Shown: positions 5,670-11,922 of the stretch, piece by piece
Numbering within the stretch: position 1 is the first letter of the stretch
Layout of the letters: each line of letters starts with the position of its first letter
Program-made: the position numbers and the translations under genes
Virus record (IMG/VR): IMGVR_UViG_3300002228_000021
Location: 1-48,979 of that record
DNA: 48,979 bases
Strand: one strand, 5' to 3'
Origin: a virus
Notes under the pieces: model-generated
Databases searched by the model: none
What the model was told of the DNA's origin: nothing
The model's input: the letters and a program-made list of their open reading frames with translations, nothing else

Positions 5670-6319
5670 TCGGTCACAGCTGGCAAAAGATCGAGCAGAC
5701 GGTCAGCTGGAAAGACTGGAACCCTGGTCTTGACAACGGGCATCTTACGCTAGGCGAAGTGCTCGCGACGCTGCCGGCAAGCGATCCGACGGACATTCCA
5801 TGGATCGTTCGTCTCTTCGAGAATCCAAATCCGCCCATCCGTTTTCCAGACCTGTTCCCCTTGCCGGGTGCGATCAGCCTGGAACGGCACGATGCGATCC
5901 ACTGCCTTCTTGGGCGAGGATTGATGCCACAGGATGAGGCGTTCGTGATCGGATTCACGATGGGAGCCACGAAGAACTGCATGCCTTGGCACTTCACGTT
6001 CTTCCGGTTCATCGCGAAGTACCTGTATCCAAAGCATTACAAGTTCAACGACGAGCACTTGCTTTCGTTGGACCTGGGTTACAACAAGGGCAAGGAATCA
6101 CTCGCAAGCGATCTCGGGCATTTCCCTTTCGAGCGCTTCAAGGATTTCACCCTTGATCAACTACGTGATCGGCTTGGCATCAGCAAGCAAAAGCTCTATG
6201 CGATCTATCGCGTCGAGCGCATGATGCTGCCGCACACAAAAGAAAGTGGACGCCTTGACTATCAATGGATGGCGTCCGACCCGAGCTACATCGAACCGAA
6301 GGAGACTGCAAATGCCTAA
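5666..6319 (+). CDS. Coq4-like protein with intact HDxxHx11E motif
   Basis: 217 aa. The stretch RHDAIHCLLGRG carries H75-D76-x-x-H79 and, exactly 11 residues later, E91. This is the metal motif HDxxH-x11-E that defines Coq4, and the surrounding HALLG-like sequence also fits. Family knowledge: Coq4 binds a divalent metal and acts in ubiquinone biosynthesis (C1 decarboxylation/hydroxylation and complex organisation). Nothing else of the ubiquinone pathway is present here, so a lipid- or quinone-binding role inside the TelA cassette is only inference. No signal peptide, so it should be cytosolic or membrane-peripheral. ATG overlaps the previous stop (ATGA). Confidence 0.6.
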   Translation: MIGHSWQKIEQTVSWKDWNPGLDNGHLTLGEVLATLPASDPTDIPWIVRLFENPNPPIRFPDLFPLPGAISLERHDAIHCLLGRGLMPQDEAFVIGFTMGATKNCMPWHFTFFRFIAKYLYPKHYKFNDEHLLSLDLGYNKGKESLASDLGHFPFERFKDFTLDQLRDRLGISKQKLYAIYRVERMMLPHTKESGRLDYQWMASDPSYIEPKETANA

Positions 6320-6938
6320 CATCCTGCGACTCGGCGGCGGAGCAATGGGCCTGTTCTTGGGCTTGGTGCTCTTCTCGTTCATGAACTCACCCGACGTGTT
6401 TCCGTTCGCGGATACCGTCATTCCGATCGTGCAGGCTGTCCTGTTGGGCGTCGGCATGTTCATGATGCTGCCGCGGCAGATGACCACTGCTGAGATGCTA
6501 CTCCGTGAGTTCAGCGGATCGAAGGTCAGCGCGGAAGAGCTGGACAATGTGATCAAGAAGGGCATGGAGAAAGTTGATGCCTTGCTCGCAGCGGCTGATC
6601 AGATCGAGGACGCTGCCGTGTCACTCAAGATCGAGAAGATCGCCCGCGTTGCGGACCGCATCTTCGAAGGATTCATTGAGGATCCAGACGACATCCGTCG
6701 CTCGCGAGACTTTCTCGATCTGTACCTAGGCAAGACTGTTGACATTGTCAGCAGTTATGCTAAACTAGAATCAAAGGGCGACGCCGCAGGCGCGACCCTA
6801 CAGCAAGTGAAGGAACTCCTCGACACCATCGAGGACGCCTTCGAAGCGCAATACGAGAAGAACCTAGAGGACGATCTTCTCGACCTTAGCGTACAATCCT
6901 CGGTCCTCGAGAAGAAGATCAAACTGAGTGGAATCTAA
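6312..6938 (+). CDS. xpaC: XpaC-like membrane protein (5-bromo-4-chloroindolyl phosphate hydrolysis family)
   Basis: 208 aa. ATG at 6312 is preferred to 6246 because AAGGAGA precedes it by 8 nt. Two N-terminal hydrophobic segments (about residues 8-22 and 32-53) are followed by a soluble, highly charged helical domain with coiled-coil character. This architecture and the position directly before telA match the XpaC family; in many bacteria xpaC and telA are neighbours. The historical name refers to a phosphatase phenotype and does not establish catalysis. Likely an inner-membrane partner of TelA. It overlaps the Coq4-like gene by 8 nt, so translation is probably coupled. Confidence 0.7.
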   Translation: MPNILRLGGGAMGLFLGLVLFSFMNSPDVFPFADTVIPIVQAVLLGVGMFMMLPRQMTTAEMLLREFSGSKVSAEELDNVIKKGMEKVDALLAAADQIEDAAVSLKIEKIARVADRIFEGFIEDPDDIRRSRDFLDLYLGKTVDIVSSYAKLESKGDAAGATLQQVKELLDTIEDAFEAQYEKNLEDDLLDLSVQSSVLEKKIKLSGI

Positions 6939-6948
6939 GGAGACAGAC

Positions 6949-8094
6949 ATGACCACAGCAGTAGCTACCCCGACCGTTGATATGATCGTGGCTGAGGCCG
7001 AGAAGAAGACGATCAATGCACCGGCGGTCATTCCGAGCACCGAAGGCCAGGAGCTCATCGTCGCTCCAGTTGACGGTGAAGTCCAGAAGGACTATGACGG
7101 CCTCATGAAGGCGTTCGAAGGATCCGACACCAACGGCATCCTGATGTACGCAAGCGAGAAGCAGCGCGCTTCGACTGCGGCAGCAGAATCACTGCTCGAC
7201 GGCGTTCGCAACAAGGACCTCGGGCCGGTCGGCACCGGCCTGAACAACATCGCACTGAGCATCAAGGGTTTCGACCTTTCCATGCTCAAGGGCGAACAGG
7301 GCGAGCCGGGATTCTTCGGCAAGCTGATGGGCAAGGTCTCGCCGGTGGCAAAGTGGCTCGAAAGCTACTCCACCGTCGAAGGTCAGATCGATGCCATCGT
7401 CAAGAAGCTGAACGAAGACCAACTCAAGATGATGGAAGACGTTGAGAAGCTCGACCGCATGTTCAACGCCCAGGTCGATCATTTCCGCGGTCTTGAGGCG
7501 GCGATCGAAGCTGGCGATCGTGCCATCGCAGAGATCAACAACAACCTCCTACCGAAACTCCAGAAGAAGGCCGAGGCGTCCACCGACGCGATGGCCGGCG
7601 CCATGTTCGCCGACAAGAAGGACATGCGCGACAAGATCGAGCGTCGAATCCATGACCTTCGCCTGACGCGCGAGATCATCCGGCAGAACCTGCCGGGCAT
7701 CCGTACCACGCAGCAGAGCGATGCCGGCCTCGTCGAGAAGATCGAGACGATCAAGGTCAACACCATTCCGCTGTGGAAGCAGCAGATGGCGATCCTGGTT
7801 GCCGCGGCTCGTACCAAGGGCGTCGCCCAGGCCGTGAACGAAGTGACCGACGTGACCAACGACCTGCTTCGCAGCGGTGCTGAGCTGGTCAAGGACGCCA
7901 ACGTCGAAGCGCGTCGTGCGCTGGAGCGTGGCATCGTCTCGGTTGAGACGATCGAGTACGCGAACGGTCAGATGATCGCGATGATCGAAGAGACGCAGGC
8001 GATCTACGAAGAAGCGAAGACCATGCGTGCTGACGCTGTCGGTCGCCTGGATGCTGCGGCCGCTGCACTGAAGCAGGCGCAGCTGGTCAAGTAA
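6949..8094 (+). CDS. telA: TelA/KlaA toxic-anion-resistance family protein
   Basis: 381 aa, almost wholly helical. Hallmarks of the family are present in order: IVKKLNEDQLKMMEDVEKLD, a run KKDMRDKIERRIHDLRLTREI, then VEKIETIKVNTIPLWKQQM and the closing EVTDVTNDLLR / ERGIVSVETI segment. TelA proteins are associated with tellurite, bacteriocin and envelope-stress resistance; the mechanism is not settled. ATG 6949 follows TAAGGAGACAG, 10 nt after xpaC stops, and is preferred to 6928 inside xpaC. Last gene of the cassette, followed by a stable hairpin. A phage copy is unusual and suggests that infected cells are armoured against envelope stress or competitors. Confidence 0.9.
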   Translation: MTTAVATPTVDMIVAEAEKKTINAPAVIPSTEGQELIVAPVDGEVQKDYDGLMKAFEGSDTNGILMYASEKQRASTAAAESLLDGVRNKDLGPVGTGLNNIALSIKGFDLSMLKGEQGEPGFFGKLMGKVSPVAKWLESYSTVEGQIDAIVKKLNEDQLKMMEDVEKLDRMFNAQVDHFRGLEAAIEAGDRAIAEINNNLLPKLQKKAEASTDAMAGAMFADKKDMRDKIERRIHDLRLTREIIRQNLPGIRTTQQSDAGLVEKIETIKVNTIPLWKQQMAILVAAARTKGVAQAVNEVTDVTNDLLRSGAELVKDANVEARRALERGIVSVETIEYANGQMIAMIEETQAIYEEAKTMRADAVGRLDAAAAALKQAQLVK

Positions 8095-8099
8095 TCAAC

Positions 8100-8123
8100 T
8101 TGGGTGGGCTACGGCCCACCCAA
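8100..8123 (+). terminator. hairpin closing the TelA cassette, without U-tract
   Basis: A perfect 10-bp stem (8100-8109/8114-8123) with the very stable C(TACG)G loop. It starts 5 nt after the telA stop. There is no T-run, so it may act as an mRNA 3'-end stabiliser or a factor-dependent terminator. Confidence 0.55.
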
Positions 8124-8140
8124 TACCATTGGAGAAACAA

Positions 8141-8383
8141 ATGTTCGGTATCGAACCCTTCATCGCAGCTGGCGGCATCATGTTCTGGGAATGCTCCTGT
8201 TCATCACGAGTGTAGGTACTCTAACCAACTTGACAGTAAGCGGCACAGGATCATTTACTACCTTCACTGATAAATATGACCGAAATGTTAGAAACTTAGG
8301 TGTTATCACTGACGCCACTGTAGTTACCGTTGACTTTGCTACAGATGCTATTATCGTATTTGAATGGGATAATGGCTTTACTA
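8141..8383 (+). pseudogene. fused remnants: membrane peptide start joined to fibre-like fragment
   Basis: ATG 8141 has a good ribosome site (GGAGAAAC) and opens MFGIEPFIAAGGIMFW, like a small membrane protein, but the frame stops at 8215 after 24 codons. In another frame, from about 8191, a fibre-like stretch appears (VGTLTNLTVSGTGSFTTF) that continues without its own start toward 8457. Base composition becomes AT-rich from about 8215. I read this as debris of two genes joined by a deletion or insertion. A GATAAATA box at 8269-8276 lies inside. No intact gene is visible between 8095 and 8440. Confidence 0.4.
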
Positions 8384-8411
8384 TTGACAAAGCATATAAA
8401 GATGCTATACT
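8384..8411 (+). promoter_or_regulatory. sigma70-like promoter of the nucleotidyltransferase gene
   Basis: TTGACA at 8384-8389, 16-bp spacer, TATACT at 8406-8411. Predicted start is near 8418, with ribosome site AGGGAGAG about 7 nt before ATG 8441. Confidence 0.75.
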
Positions 8412-8440
8412 ACAGACAATAAGACACAGGGAGAGCAATC

Positions 8441-9331
8441 ATGGCAAGCGTAATTAACAGGCTTGATAAACTGAAACTGATCAATCCGCCGGCATGGCTT
8501 CCGAACAACACGATGTTCGAAGGTTGGACCGGTTCGGTTGCCTATGGCGCATCAAGCGACAACAGCGACATGGATGTGATCGGCTTCTGTATGCCTCCCA
8601 AGGATTTCGTGTTTCCGCACCTTACGGGTGAGATCGCAGGCTTTGGCCAGCAGATCCAGAGGTTCGAGCAATTTCAAACTCATCATGTAAAAGACAAGAG
8701 CACGGGCAAGGAATATGACATCACGGTGTTCAGCATCGTGAAGTTCTTCCAACTCGCGATGGAAAACAACCCAAACATGGTGGACAACTTGTTCCTGCCA
8801 CGTCGGTGTGTGCTCCATTCCACGGCGATCTACGAGCATGTTCGGAACAACCGTCGGTTGTTCCTGCACAAGGGATCGTACCACAAGTTCCGTGGTTACT
8901 CGATGTCACAGATGTCGAAGATCAACAAGGGATCAAATCGGTCAAATCCGAAGCGTCAGGCGTCAATCGACGAGTTCGGATTTGACGTGAAGTTCGCCTC
9001 CCATGTCGTGCGCCTGCTTCTTGAAGCAGAGCAGATCATGGCGACCGGAGATTTGGTCCTCGACCGTGACTCGGAAGTCTACAAGGCGATCCGTAGAGGC
9101 GAATGGAGCCTCGAACAGATCAACAAGTGGGCTGAAGAGAAGGAACGGTCGTTGGAAACTCTCTACGCGGAGAGCAAGCTGCCGGAACGGCCTGACGAAG
9201 AGGCCATCAAGCAGGTGCTCGTCGAGTGCATGGAGATGCACTATGGTAGCCTTGAAGCTGCCGTAGTCGAGCAGGATAAGCACGGTCGCCTCGTGCGTGA
9301 GCTCCAGGAGCTCGTGAAAAGGCATCAGTAA
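8441..9331 (+). CDS. RlaP-type nucleotidyltransferase
   Basis: 296 aa with the DNA-polymerase-beta-superfamily signature GSVAYGASSDNSDMDVIGF at 31-49: the GS pair plus D43 and D45 that would coordinate metal for nucleotide transfer. The longer helical C-terminal region and a third acidic position (EYDITVF near residue 91) match the predicted nucleotidyltransferases often associated with RNA ligases (RlaP). These are common in T4-like phages and may add or repair nucleotides at RNA ends after host anticodon-nuclease attack. No RNA ligase or polynucleotide kinase is in this window, so that role rests on family association. Expressed from its own promoter and followed by a hairpin. Confidence 0.8.
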   Translation: MASVINRLDKLKLINPPAWLPNNTMFEGWTGSVAYGASSDNSDMDVIGFCMPPKDFVFPHLTGEIAGFGQQIQRFEQFQTHHVKDKSTGKEYDITVFSIVKFFQLAMENNPNMVDNLFLPRRCVLHSTAIYEHVRNNRRLFLHKGSYHKFRGYSMSQMSKINKGSNRSNPKRQASIDEFGFDVKFASHVVRLLLEAEQIMATGDLVLDRDSEVYKAIRRGEWSLEQINKWAEEKERSLETLYAESKLPERPDEEAIKQVLVECMEMHYGSLEAAVVEQDKHGRLVRELQELVKRHQ

Positions 9332-9337
9332 CAGGAA

Positions 9338-9372
9338 CCGCATGGGGATCAGTTTTGGTGGTCCCCATGCGG
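9338..9372 (+). terminator. hairpin after the nucleotidyltransferase gene
   Basis: Perfect 11-bp stem, 9338-9348 with 9362-9372, and a 13-nt loop, starting 6 nt after the stop codon. There is no U-tract, so termination may be factor-dependent. Confidence 0.5.
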
Positions 9373-9405
9373 CTTGTAGATACATAATGCGTCATCAAAA
9401 AGCAC

Positions 9406-9434
9406 TTGACTTTTATAGATACTCTCGTTATTAT
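9406..9434 (+). promoter_or_regulatory. sigma70-like promoter for the small exported protein
   Basis: TTGACT at 9406-9411, 17 bp, TATTAT at 9429-9434. The predicted start near 9441 gives a long leader of about 117 nt. Confidence 0.7.
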
Positions 9435-9446
9435 CTACAACGTACA

Positions 9447-9548
9447 ACTTAGCAACCAAGAAGCAACAAAAACGCTAAGTCTGCCGCACCATGCGGCACG
9501 GGGCTGAATTCCCAAACCAGGCCTCTAAAATCCATATATGCTAAGAGG
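9447..9548 (+). promoter_or_regulatory. foldable 5' leader with alternative pairings that involve the ribosome site
   Basis: CTTAGC (9448-9453) can pair either with GCTAAG at 9474-9479 (7 bp counting the flanking A-T) or with a second GCTAAG at 9540-9545, which runs into the Shine-Dalgarno AAGAGG (9543-9548). A stable hairpin TGCCGCA/TGCGGCA (9482-9488/9492-9498) lies between. CCTCT (9522-9526) can in addition pair with AGAGG (9544-9548) and hide the ribosome site. This mutually exclusive arrangement is what a translational switch would need; no ligand is evident. Confidence 0.4.
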
Positions 9549-9557
9549 TTCAATAGC

Positions 9558-9746
9558 ATGAACAGAGCACTACTTGGTGCAGCACTATTCGCTGGCATGG
9601 TAGGACTCGCAGCGCCGGCTTCGGCACAGCAAGTCCAGCCAAATTGCGATTGGAATTGCAACTGGGGTTTCTCCAGTTTCCGTGACCTCCGCGACCAGGC
9701 TGTCATCATTGACATGAAAGAAGGTCGTGTTTCGGAACTTCGGTGA
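9558..9746 (+). CDS. small exported protein, probably truncated
   Basis: 62 aa beginning with a textbook signal peptide (MNRALLGAALFAGMVGLAAPASA, cleavage after ASA near residue 23). The mature part contains a Cys/Trp-rich CDWNCNW motif and then FRDLRDQAVIIDMKEGR. I do not recognise the family. AAGAGG lies 9 nt before the ATG. The frame ends at 9746, but a protein-like continuation exists in another frame up to 9859, immediately before tandem hairpins, so the gene may once have been about 100 aa. It would act in the periplasm or outside the cell. Confidence 0.65.
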   Translation: MNRALLGAALFAGMVGLAAPASAQQVQPNCDWNCNWGFSSFRDLRDQAVIIDMKEGRVSELR

Positions 9747-9859
9747 ACTCCACATCCACCTAGAGCGTCATCTGCGAAGCCGGTTTCGGCGGCAAGGCAG
9801 TACAATCGGTTGGTGCCGTTGGCACATCGGTTGGCGTGAGCCAGATCAACCGTAACTAA
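9747..9859 (+). pseudogene. out-of-frame C-terminal continuation of the exported protein
   Basis: In another reading frame the text after the small gene reads FGTSVNSTST, a stop, then a Gly/Val/Ser-rich stretch (GFGGKAVQSVGAVGTSVGVS) ending in INRN and a TAA that touches the terminator hairpins. The placement of that stop and the structural-protein-like composition suggest a lost or frameshifted tail rather than random sequence. A small hairpin, 9854-9861/9868-9875, overlaps the stop. Confidence 0.35.
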
Positions 9860-9882
9860 TCTACCCAGATTAGTTAAGTTGG

Positions 9883-9913
9883 AAGGAGTGGGCCTTTTTG
9901 GCCCATTCCTTTT
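9883..9913 (+). terminator. intrinsic terminator
   Basis: A 12-bp stem with one G-T (9883-9894/9900-9911) and a TTTTT loop, followed by TT. It separates the exported-protein transcript from the gene at 9935. Confidence 0.7.
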
Positions 9914-9921
9914 GACTGGAT

Positions 9922-9929
9922 GATAAATA
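9922..9929 (+). promoter_or_regulatory. late-type box GATAAATA, leaderless arrangement
   Basis: Five bases separate the box from ATG 9935. If the start lies 6 nt past the box, as in T4 late promoters, transcription begins on the A of the ATG. No Shine-Dalgarno is present. Confidence 0.6.
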
Positions 9930-9934
9930 ATAGC

Positions 9935-10489
9935 ATGAAACAGTACATCGCAGGATTGGTTGACGAGACTCGCTTCAAAGCAGCCAAGGCAACACTTGAA
10001 GAAAACGGCGCTAAGAACGTCAGGCAGCACGAGTTCATGAAGACTCTCGTGTACTTTGACACGGCTCCTCAACGCAAGAACCTCGGTGGTGTTCCGATCA
10101 CGGAATACTCCAACGAAGACATCAAGGGCATCTCGGATGCACACGTATCAGGTGTCCTCGCAGCATGGCTCGAGTCACGTACTGATCCAATGACGACGCT
10201 CGAAGACGTGCGTGAAGTCGTTGGATCGTTCCTGTCAAATGCTACGCAAGAGACAGTGAACACCCAGGGTAAAGACCATAACAGAAGGTTCCTGGATGCT
10301 TCCTCAATCCTGTATGGCGATGACACACCTATCCAAGACGTCCCTGAAGACGACGCTCCAATCAACATGCCAGAGGAAGAATACAAAGGTGGTTCTGGCA
10401 AAATCTTTAGCAACAAAAAGGTATTGATTGGAGCAGGTGTCGCAGGACTACTAGCGGTAGCTGGGTTCTTCATATTCTTACAACTGTAG
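9935..10489 (+). CDS. tail-anchored membrane protein of unknown function
   Basis: 184 aa, soluble and charged for about 155 residues, then a single hydrophobic segment at the extreme C-terminus (VLIGAGVAGLLAVAGFFIFL) preceded by lysines: a tail-anchored protein with its bulk in the cytosol. The middle contains VREVVGSFLSNATQETVN and an acidic stretch DDTPIQDVPEDDAP. I do not recognise the family. ATG 9935 is chosen over ATG 9920 because the latter overlaps the late promoter box; this would be a leaderless message. A two-part hairpin follows the stop. Confidence 0.7.
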   Translation: MKQYIAGLVDETRFKAAKATLEENGAKNVRQHEFMKTLVYFDTAPQRKNLGGVPITEYSNEDIKGISDAHVSGVLAAWLESRTDPMTTLEDVREVVGSFLSNATQETVNTQGKDHNRRFLDASSILYGDDTPIQDVPEDDAPINMPEEEYKGGSGKIFSNKKVLIGAGVAGLLAVAGFFIFLQL

Positions 10490-10501
10490 GATAAACATGA
10501 T

Positions 10502-10536
10502 AGCCCAATACCGCACGAATGCTGCGGAGTTGGGCT
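10502..10536 (+). terminator. two-tier hairpin after the tail-anchored protein gene
   Basis: AGCCCAA (10502-10508) pairs with TTGGGCT (10530-10536), and CCGCA (10511-10515) with TGCGG (10523-10527). No U-run follows. Between here and 10668 I see no gene; a weak late-like TCTAAATA occurs at about 10562. Confidence 0.5.
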
Positions 10537-10668
10537 TCCAAATTCCAAAGCATAGACAGATCTAAATAGTGCTTAACAACTAAATTGTTATGCGCTATCT
10601 TGTATGCACGTTCAACAAGAGCGTAATACAAGTAACAGGAGAAGGACCTTATGTAGAGGAGAAATAAC

Positions 10669-11265
10669 ATGTTGACAGGACTTCGTACTCTAGTGCTAAA
10701 CGCGAATTACATGCCGGTTTCGGTATTTCCGCTGGAATCAATCCCAGCAGAAGATGCAGTCACACGCATCCTTAACGGGACGTGTCACGCCGTGTTTGAG
10801 TACGATCGCAAGATCCTGACCCCTAACCTCGAGATGTGCTGGCCGTCGGTCATTGCGCGTAACGATTTGGACAAGATCAATAACAAGGCGGTTAAGCTCA
10901 AGCGTGAGACTCTTTTCTATCGTGACCATGGACTTTGCGCATACTGTGAAAAGCCTCTGGTACTCGGAGAAGTGACATATGACCACATCCGCCCGCAGTC
11001 CATGGGTGGCCCTCACACTTGGGAAAACGTGGTCGCGTCTTGTGGCGCATGTAACTCGAGGAAAGGTAGCCACCTGCCGGTCGGCCAATGGAAGCCGAAG
11101 CACCGTGCTTACAAGCCGGATTACTGGCAGCTAGTTTCCCTCCGTAAGAAGTTCCCGATCACCATCCCAAACGAGGACTGGGTTCAGTTCTTGGGTGACT
11201 GGGACGCAGAAGTAAGGGTTGCGGCTTATGCCGCAACCCACCTTGCCCGAGTGGCGGAACGGTAG
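10669..11265 (+). CDS. HNH endonuclease, free-standing four-cysteine type
   Basis: 198 aa with a complete HNH core: C90-x2-C93, TYDHIRPQSMGG with D105-H106, N120, and C125-x2-C128 for the structural zinc. The N-terminal 80 residues (LVLNANYMPVSVFPLESI) match the broad bacterial/phage HNH family that resembles McrA-like nucleases rather than intron-borne enzymes. The composition is like the neighbouring phage genes, so unlike the 879-1472 HNH gene it looks resident. It may cut host DNA or serve recombination/packaging; the role is not determined. AGAGGAG precedes the ATG. The last 7 codons lie inside the tRNA-Leu(CAA) gene. Confidence 0.85.
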   Translation: MLTGLRTLVLNANYMPVSVFPLESIPAEDAVTRILNGTCHAVFEYDRKILTPNLEMCWPSVIARNDLDKINNKAVKLKRETLFYRDHGLCAYCEKPLVLGEVTYDHIRPQSMGGPHTWENVVASCGACNSRKGSHLPVGQWKPKHRAYKPDYWQLVSLRKKFPITIPNEDWVQFLGDWDAEVRVAAYAATHLARVAER

Positions 11266-11332
11266 ACGCAGCAGGCTCAAACCCTGTGGTCCTTGACTGG
11301 GCGTGGGAGTTTGAATCTCCCCTCGGGCACCA
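11245..11332 (+). tRNA. tRNA-Leu(CAA)
   Basis: Acceptor GCCCGAG 11245-11251 pairs with CTCGGGC 11322-11328, followed by A and encoded CCA. The anticodon loop CTCAAAC gives CAA. A long class II variable arm (around GGTCCTTGACTGGGCG) and T stem GGGAG/CTCCC follow. The 5' end is shared with the 3' end of the HNH gene (21 nt). Confidence 0.95.
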
Positions 11333-11341
11333 AACTCCTCA

Positions 11342-11369
11342 TTGACATTCTAAGCAATCATGCTATACT
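11342..11369 (+). promoter_or_regulatory. sigma70-like promoter, start codon at the transcription start
   Basis: TTGACA 11342-11347, 16 bp, TATACT 11364-11369. ATG 11376 follows after only 6 nt, so the mRNA should be leaderless or nearly so. This promoter would drive the ligase gene cluster. Confidence 0.75.
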
Positions 11370-11375
11370 AATAAC

Positions 11376-11663
11376 ATGAATACGCAACTAGAAGAACGCT
11401 TCGGCTGGTTCTCTTCAAAACAGGCCGAAGTTAGTGGAACCTTTATCTACGAAGACATGGACGGCAACGAAGTCGAAGTCACCGAGGTCACGGAGTGGAC
11501 ACGATGTGAGCCAAATCCTGGTCCCATATGGGATGACTACGTCTGCCTAGGTCCAGTAGGACGGTATGTCAAGGACGGCCGAAGAGGTGCGTTCTACGAC
11601 ATGGAAAAGAGGCTAGAGAAATATGTTCGGTTGGATGAAATCAAAGCCAAGAGAAGATCGTGA
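11376..11663 (+). CDS. hypothetical acidic protein upstream of DNA ligase
   Basis: 95 aa, acidic in the middle (YEDMDGNEVEVTEVTEW) and basic at the end. It looks like a small beta-rich domain. No family recognised. First gene of the ligase transcript, with an apparently leaderless start. Its 3' end overlaps the next gene by 41 nt in another frame. Confidence 0.7.
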   Translation: MNTQLEERFGWFSSKQAEVSGTFIYEDMDGNEVEVTEVTEWTRCEPNPGPIWDDYVCLGPVGRYVKDGRRGAFYDMEKRLEKYVRLDEIKAKRRS

Positions 11664-11922
11664 GCTCGTGGGTTTTTACACCCATATAGTCATCTGGGCC
11701 GATCTCAATAATCTAGAAGAACGGGTCATCATGAACTTCTATCGAACGAACCCTTCGGGCGTCCGCTCGGTAGAAATTGACTACGAAGGAACTCTCGTGA
11801 GAGATTACAAGAAGGGCAACGATCTCGATCATCTCCGGCGCTTGTGGATTGATGCTAACACCCTTCAGCCGAACACGAAATTCGTTGGCAAATACAAGCG
11901 TCTAATGGAGGAAAAACGATGA
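11623..11922 (+). CDS. hypothetical protein overlapping the ligase start
   Basis: 99 aa: MFGWMKSKPREDRELVGFY, then alternating hydrophobic strands and HLRRLWIDANTLQPN, ending in a lysine-rich tail. No recognised family. The start lies within the preceding gene (41-nt overlap) and the stop overlaps the ligase ATG (ATGA), so it is translationally coupled at both ends. The composition agrees with the neighbours and no alternative start exists after the upstream stop. Confidence 0.65.
   Translation: MFGWMKSKPREDRELVGFYTHIVIWADLNNLEERVIMNFYRTNPSGVRSVEIDYEGTLVRDYKKGNDLDHLRRLWIDANTLQPNTKFVGKYKRLMEEKR

Noticed and set aside
8269-8276. GATAAATA box inside the remnant region
   Set aside because: It matches the late motif, but no intact gene starts within a sensible distance, so I did not list it as an active promoter.
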